Part shown: one piece after another, positions 62,634 to 64,000 of the stretch
How the letters are laid out: each line of letters opens with the position of its first letter
Position numbering within the stretch: the stretch's first letter is position 1
DNA from: Rhodobacteraceae bacterium M382
Lineage (GTDB): Bacteria; Pseudomonadota; Alphaproteobacteria; Rhodobacterales; Rhodobacteraceae
Direction of reading: 5' to 3'
NCBI GenBank assembly: GCA_025141015.1
Contig: CP081098.1
Coordinates: forward strand, 609,501-673,500
DNA length: 64,000 nt
Made by a program: the position numbers and the translations under genes
Notes under the pieces: model-generated
Told to the model about the DNA's origin: nothing
Databases searched by the model: none
What the model saw: the letters and a program-made list of their open reading frames with translations, nothing else

Positions 62634-63563
62634 ATGACACAGGACGCAATCCACCTCCAGGCGCTGCGCAAAACCTACATCGGAAAACGTGGCCAGCCCG
62701 AAAAACACGCGCTCAAAGGCGTGGACCTGCATGTGCCACGGGGATCGGTCTTTGGCCTGCTGGGACCGAATGGAGCAGGCAAATCGACGCTGATCAACAT
62801 CCTGGCCGGTCTGGTGCTGAAAACGTCGGGCAAGGTGACAATCTGGGGATTTGACCAGGACGCCAATCCACGCCAGTCCCGCGCTGCCATCGGGGTAATG
62901 CCTCAGGAATTGAACCTGGATCCCTTTTTCTCCCCCCGCGGTGCGCTCGAGGTTCAGGCGGGCCTGTACGGCGTACCCAAAACCGAACGCCGCAGCGACG
63001 AGATCCTCGATATGGTGGGGCTGAGCGACAAGGCCAACGCCTATGCCCGTACCCTGTCGGGCGGAATGCGCCGACGGCTTTTGCTGGGCAAGGCGCTGGT
63101 GCATCATCCGCATATCCTGGTGCTGGACGAACCCACTGCTGGCGTCGATATCGAATTGCGCCAGATGCTTTGGGAAAACATCCGCAAGCTGAATGATCAG
63201 GGCATGACCATCATCTTGACAACCCACTATCTCGAAGAAGCCGAAGAGATGTGCGACGAGATCGCGATCATCAACCAAGGCTCTGTTGTGGCGCGCGATA
63301 CCAAGAACAACCTGCTCGGACGTCTGGATGCCAAAACCATGGTGGTGCATCCGGACAGCCCGGTGACGGTTTTGCCGCAGGCACCGGGAATCGAAGCAGA
63401 ATTGCGCAGCGATGGTGCCCTCTTGCTGCGCTACCAAAGCCGTGTCACCCGCGCCGAACAGGTTCTGGCGGCGATTCATGGCGCGGGGATCACCATACGA
63501 GATGTCAAAACCGAAGAAGCGGACCTACAGGATGTTTTTCTGGCTCTGACCGCCTCGACTTGA
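62634..63563 (+). CDS. ABC transporter ATP-binding protein (YadG-like), orphan
   Basis: A 309-residue ATPase. Walker A GPNGAGKSTL, Q-loop VMPQELNLD, signature LSGGMRRRL, Walker B ILVLDEPTAGVD, and switch His in TTHYLEEAEE. The C-terminal extension with KTEEADLQDVFLALT is usual for multidrug or polysaccharide-type exporters of the YadG/CcmA branch. It should pair with a YadH-type permease, but none lies in the window: the next gene is on the other strand. The partner may be elsewhere in the genome. Confidence 0.92.
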   Translation: MTQDAIHLQALRKTYIGKRGQPEKHALKGVDLHVPRGSVFGLLGPNGAGKSTLINILAGLVLKTSGKVTIWGFDQDANPRQSRAAIGVMPQELNLDPFFSPRGALEVQAGLYGVPKTERRSDEILDMVGLSDKANAYARTLSGGMRRRLLLGKALVHHPHILVLDEPTAGVDIELRQMLWENIRKLNDQGMTIILTTHYLEEAEEMCDEIAIINQGSVVARDTKNNLLGRLDAKTMVVHPDSPVTVLPQAPGIEAELRSDGALLLRYQSRVTRAEQVLAAIHGAGITIRDVKTEEADLQDVFLALTAST

Positions 63564-63592
63564 TTCACATAGTCGACTGGCTGGGTGCCACT

Positions 63593-63632
63593 GCTGCTTC
63601 TTTCTGGTCCTAAATACCTCCGCCGGAGGCGC
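63593..63632 (-). repeat. Short palindromic repeat at the end of the DUF1203 gene
   Basis: On the minus strand this reads GCGCCTCCGGCGGAGG followed by TATTTAGGACCAGAAAGAAG. The palindrome CCTCC-gcc-GGAGG and the TATTT that follows resemble a motif that, from memory, recurs after many genes in this family. Here the repeat supplies the last codons (ASGGGI) and the stop codon. Confidence 0.5.
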
Positions 63633-64000
63633 CCGTCGGATCCATTCGCGGGGTGAGCTGGTTGATGTTGTCACGATCTACCCGCGCCTGGTAACAATTG
63701 TTGCGCGACGATCGGATGTGCACGTAGGACACGTCGCTGCGGGCCAACAGCTGGTCCGAATATGCCATAATTCGGTGGGCTGCCACCACTGCTCCGGTGC
63801 CATAGATAATGCGGTCCGTGGCATCGTAGCCTTTGACCAGATAATCAGGGGACGACCGGAGGATCTCGGGGATGGCATCCTCCTCAAACCTGTCGCAGGC
63901 CTTGGCACACAAAAAGATTGGGCCGCTCTCCGCGTAGGGGTGGAGAGTGGGAAAGGGGCGGTGCGACAGGATCAACATGGGATCCCCGTCAGGGATATGA
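63610..64000 (-). CDS. DUF1203 domain protein, C-terminal part (5' end outside window)
   Basis: The frame runs off the right edge; 129 codons are visible, reading HIPDGDPMLILSHRPFP into the window, then GPIFLCAKAC, LRSSPDYLVKGYDATDRIIYGTGAVV, and VSYVHIRSSRNNCYQARVDR. That order and the IP-GDP-LILSHRPFP opening match DUF1203, a family of about 150 residues, so roughly 30 residues are missing. The function is unknown. The C-terminal tail TGASGGGI comes from a palindromic repeat and is probably an add-on. Confidence 0.82.
   Translation of the reverse strand, partial: HIPDGDPMLILSHRPFPTLHPYAESGPIFLCAKACDRFEEDAIPEILRSSPDYLVKGYDATDRIIYGTGAVVAAHRIMAYSDQLLARSDVSYVHIRSSRNNCYQARVDRDNINQLTPRMDPTGASGGGI

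Noticed and set aside
1-64000. Mobile elements, prophage, CRISPR or defence islands
   Set aside because: No transposase, integrase, phage structural gene, spaced direct repeats or Cas-like frames are visible.

Overview
The window looks like a chromosomal segment of an alphaproteobacterium of the Rhodobacteraceae, probably the Roseobacter group. This rests on gene content and protein character: a bacterial saccharopine-type lysine degradation pair, an alpha-2-macroglobulin with an N-terminal PAN domain, a MoxR/DUF58/DUF4159 operon, a class I cytochrome c, type I IPP isomerase, DUF1203, DUF1285 and zf-CHCC proteins, and family-typical intergenic repeats. The genus cannot be fixed by eye. I see no rRNA, tRNA, CRISPR array, transposase or prophage, and no broken gene. 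Both ends cut a gene: a saccharopine dehydrogenase at the left and a DUF1203 protein at the right.

Layout. 0-2 kb: lysine degradation (saccharopine dehydrogenase end, aminoadipate semialdehyde dehydrogenase). 2-13 kb: NAD metabolism, with a nadABC de novo operon on the minus strand and pncA and pncB (nicotinamide/nicotinate salvage) on the plus strand flanking a membrane hybrid histidine kinase; an amidase and the tRNA hydroxylase trhO lie between. 13-22 kb: a peptide-type ABC importer (binding protein, two permeases, fused ATPase) with an aldehyde dehydrogenase and a DMT transporter, and a divergent GMC alcohol oxidase/dehydrogenase inserted in the cluster; import followed by alcohol-to-aldehyde-to-acid oxidation is a plausible theme. 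22-31 kb: housekeeping and mixed metabolism (panBC, glpK, flavin monooxygenase, idi, cytochrome c, P1 peptidase plus SDR, arfB). 31.1-31.3 kb: a compact small transcription unit with a strong ribosome site, an 18-codon ORF and a perfect terminator. 31-41 kb: queuosine-precursor transporter, phytase-like protein, mepA, MFS, thioesterase, yggT, recQ, yaaA, and a soluble double-receiver hybrid kinase. 41-56 kb: a cell envelope block, alpha-2-macroglobulin plus penicillin-binding protein 1C facing a four-gene MoxR operon. 56-64 kb: DUF1285, DMT transporter, hydroxypyruvate isomerase, polA, small proteins, and an orphan ABC ATPase.

The most interesting non-coding signal is a structured repeat present five times (after nadC, pncB, panC, pbpC and polA). 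Each copy lies 13-48 nt downstream of a stop codon and always in the sense direction of that gene. It has a fixed box GCTCCCGCCCG, a small hairpin, a second box TTGGGCC, and a second hairpin whose stem sequence differs between copies while pairing is kept. This is what a conserved RNA structure in mRNA 3' ends would look like. A second, AT-rich palindrome pair occurs twice in opposite orientation, and a short repeat supplies the last codons of the DUF1203 gene.
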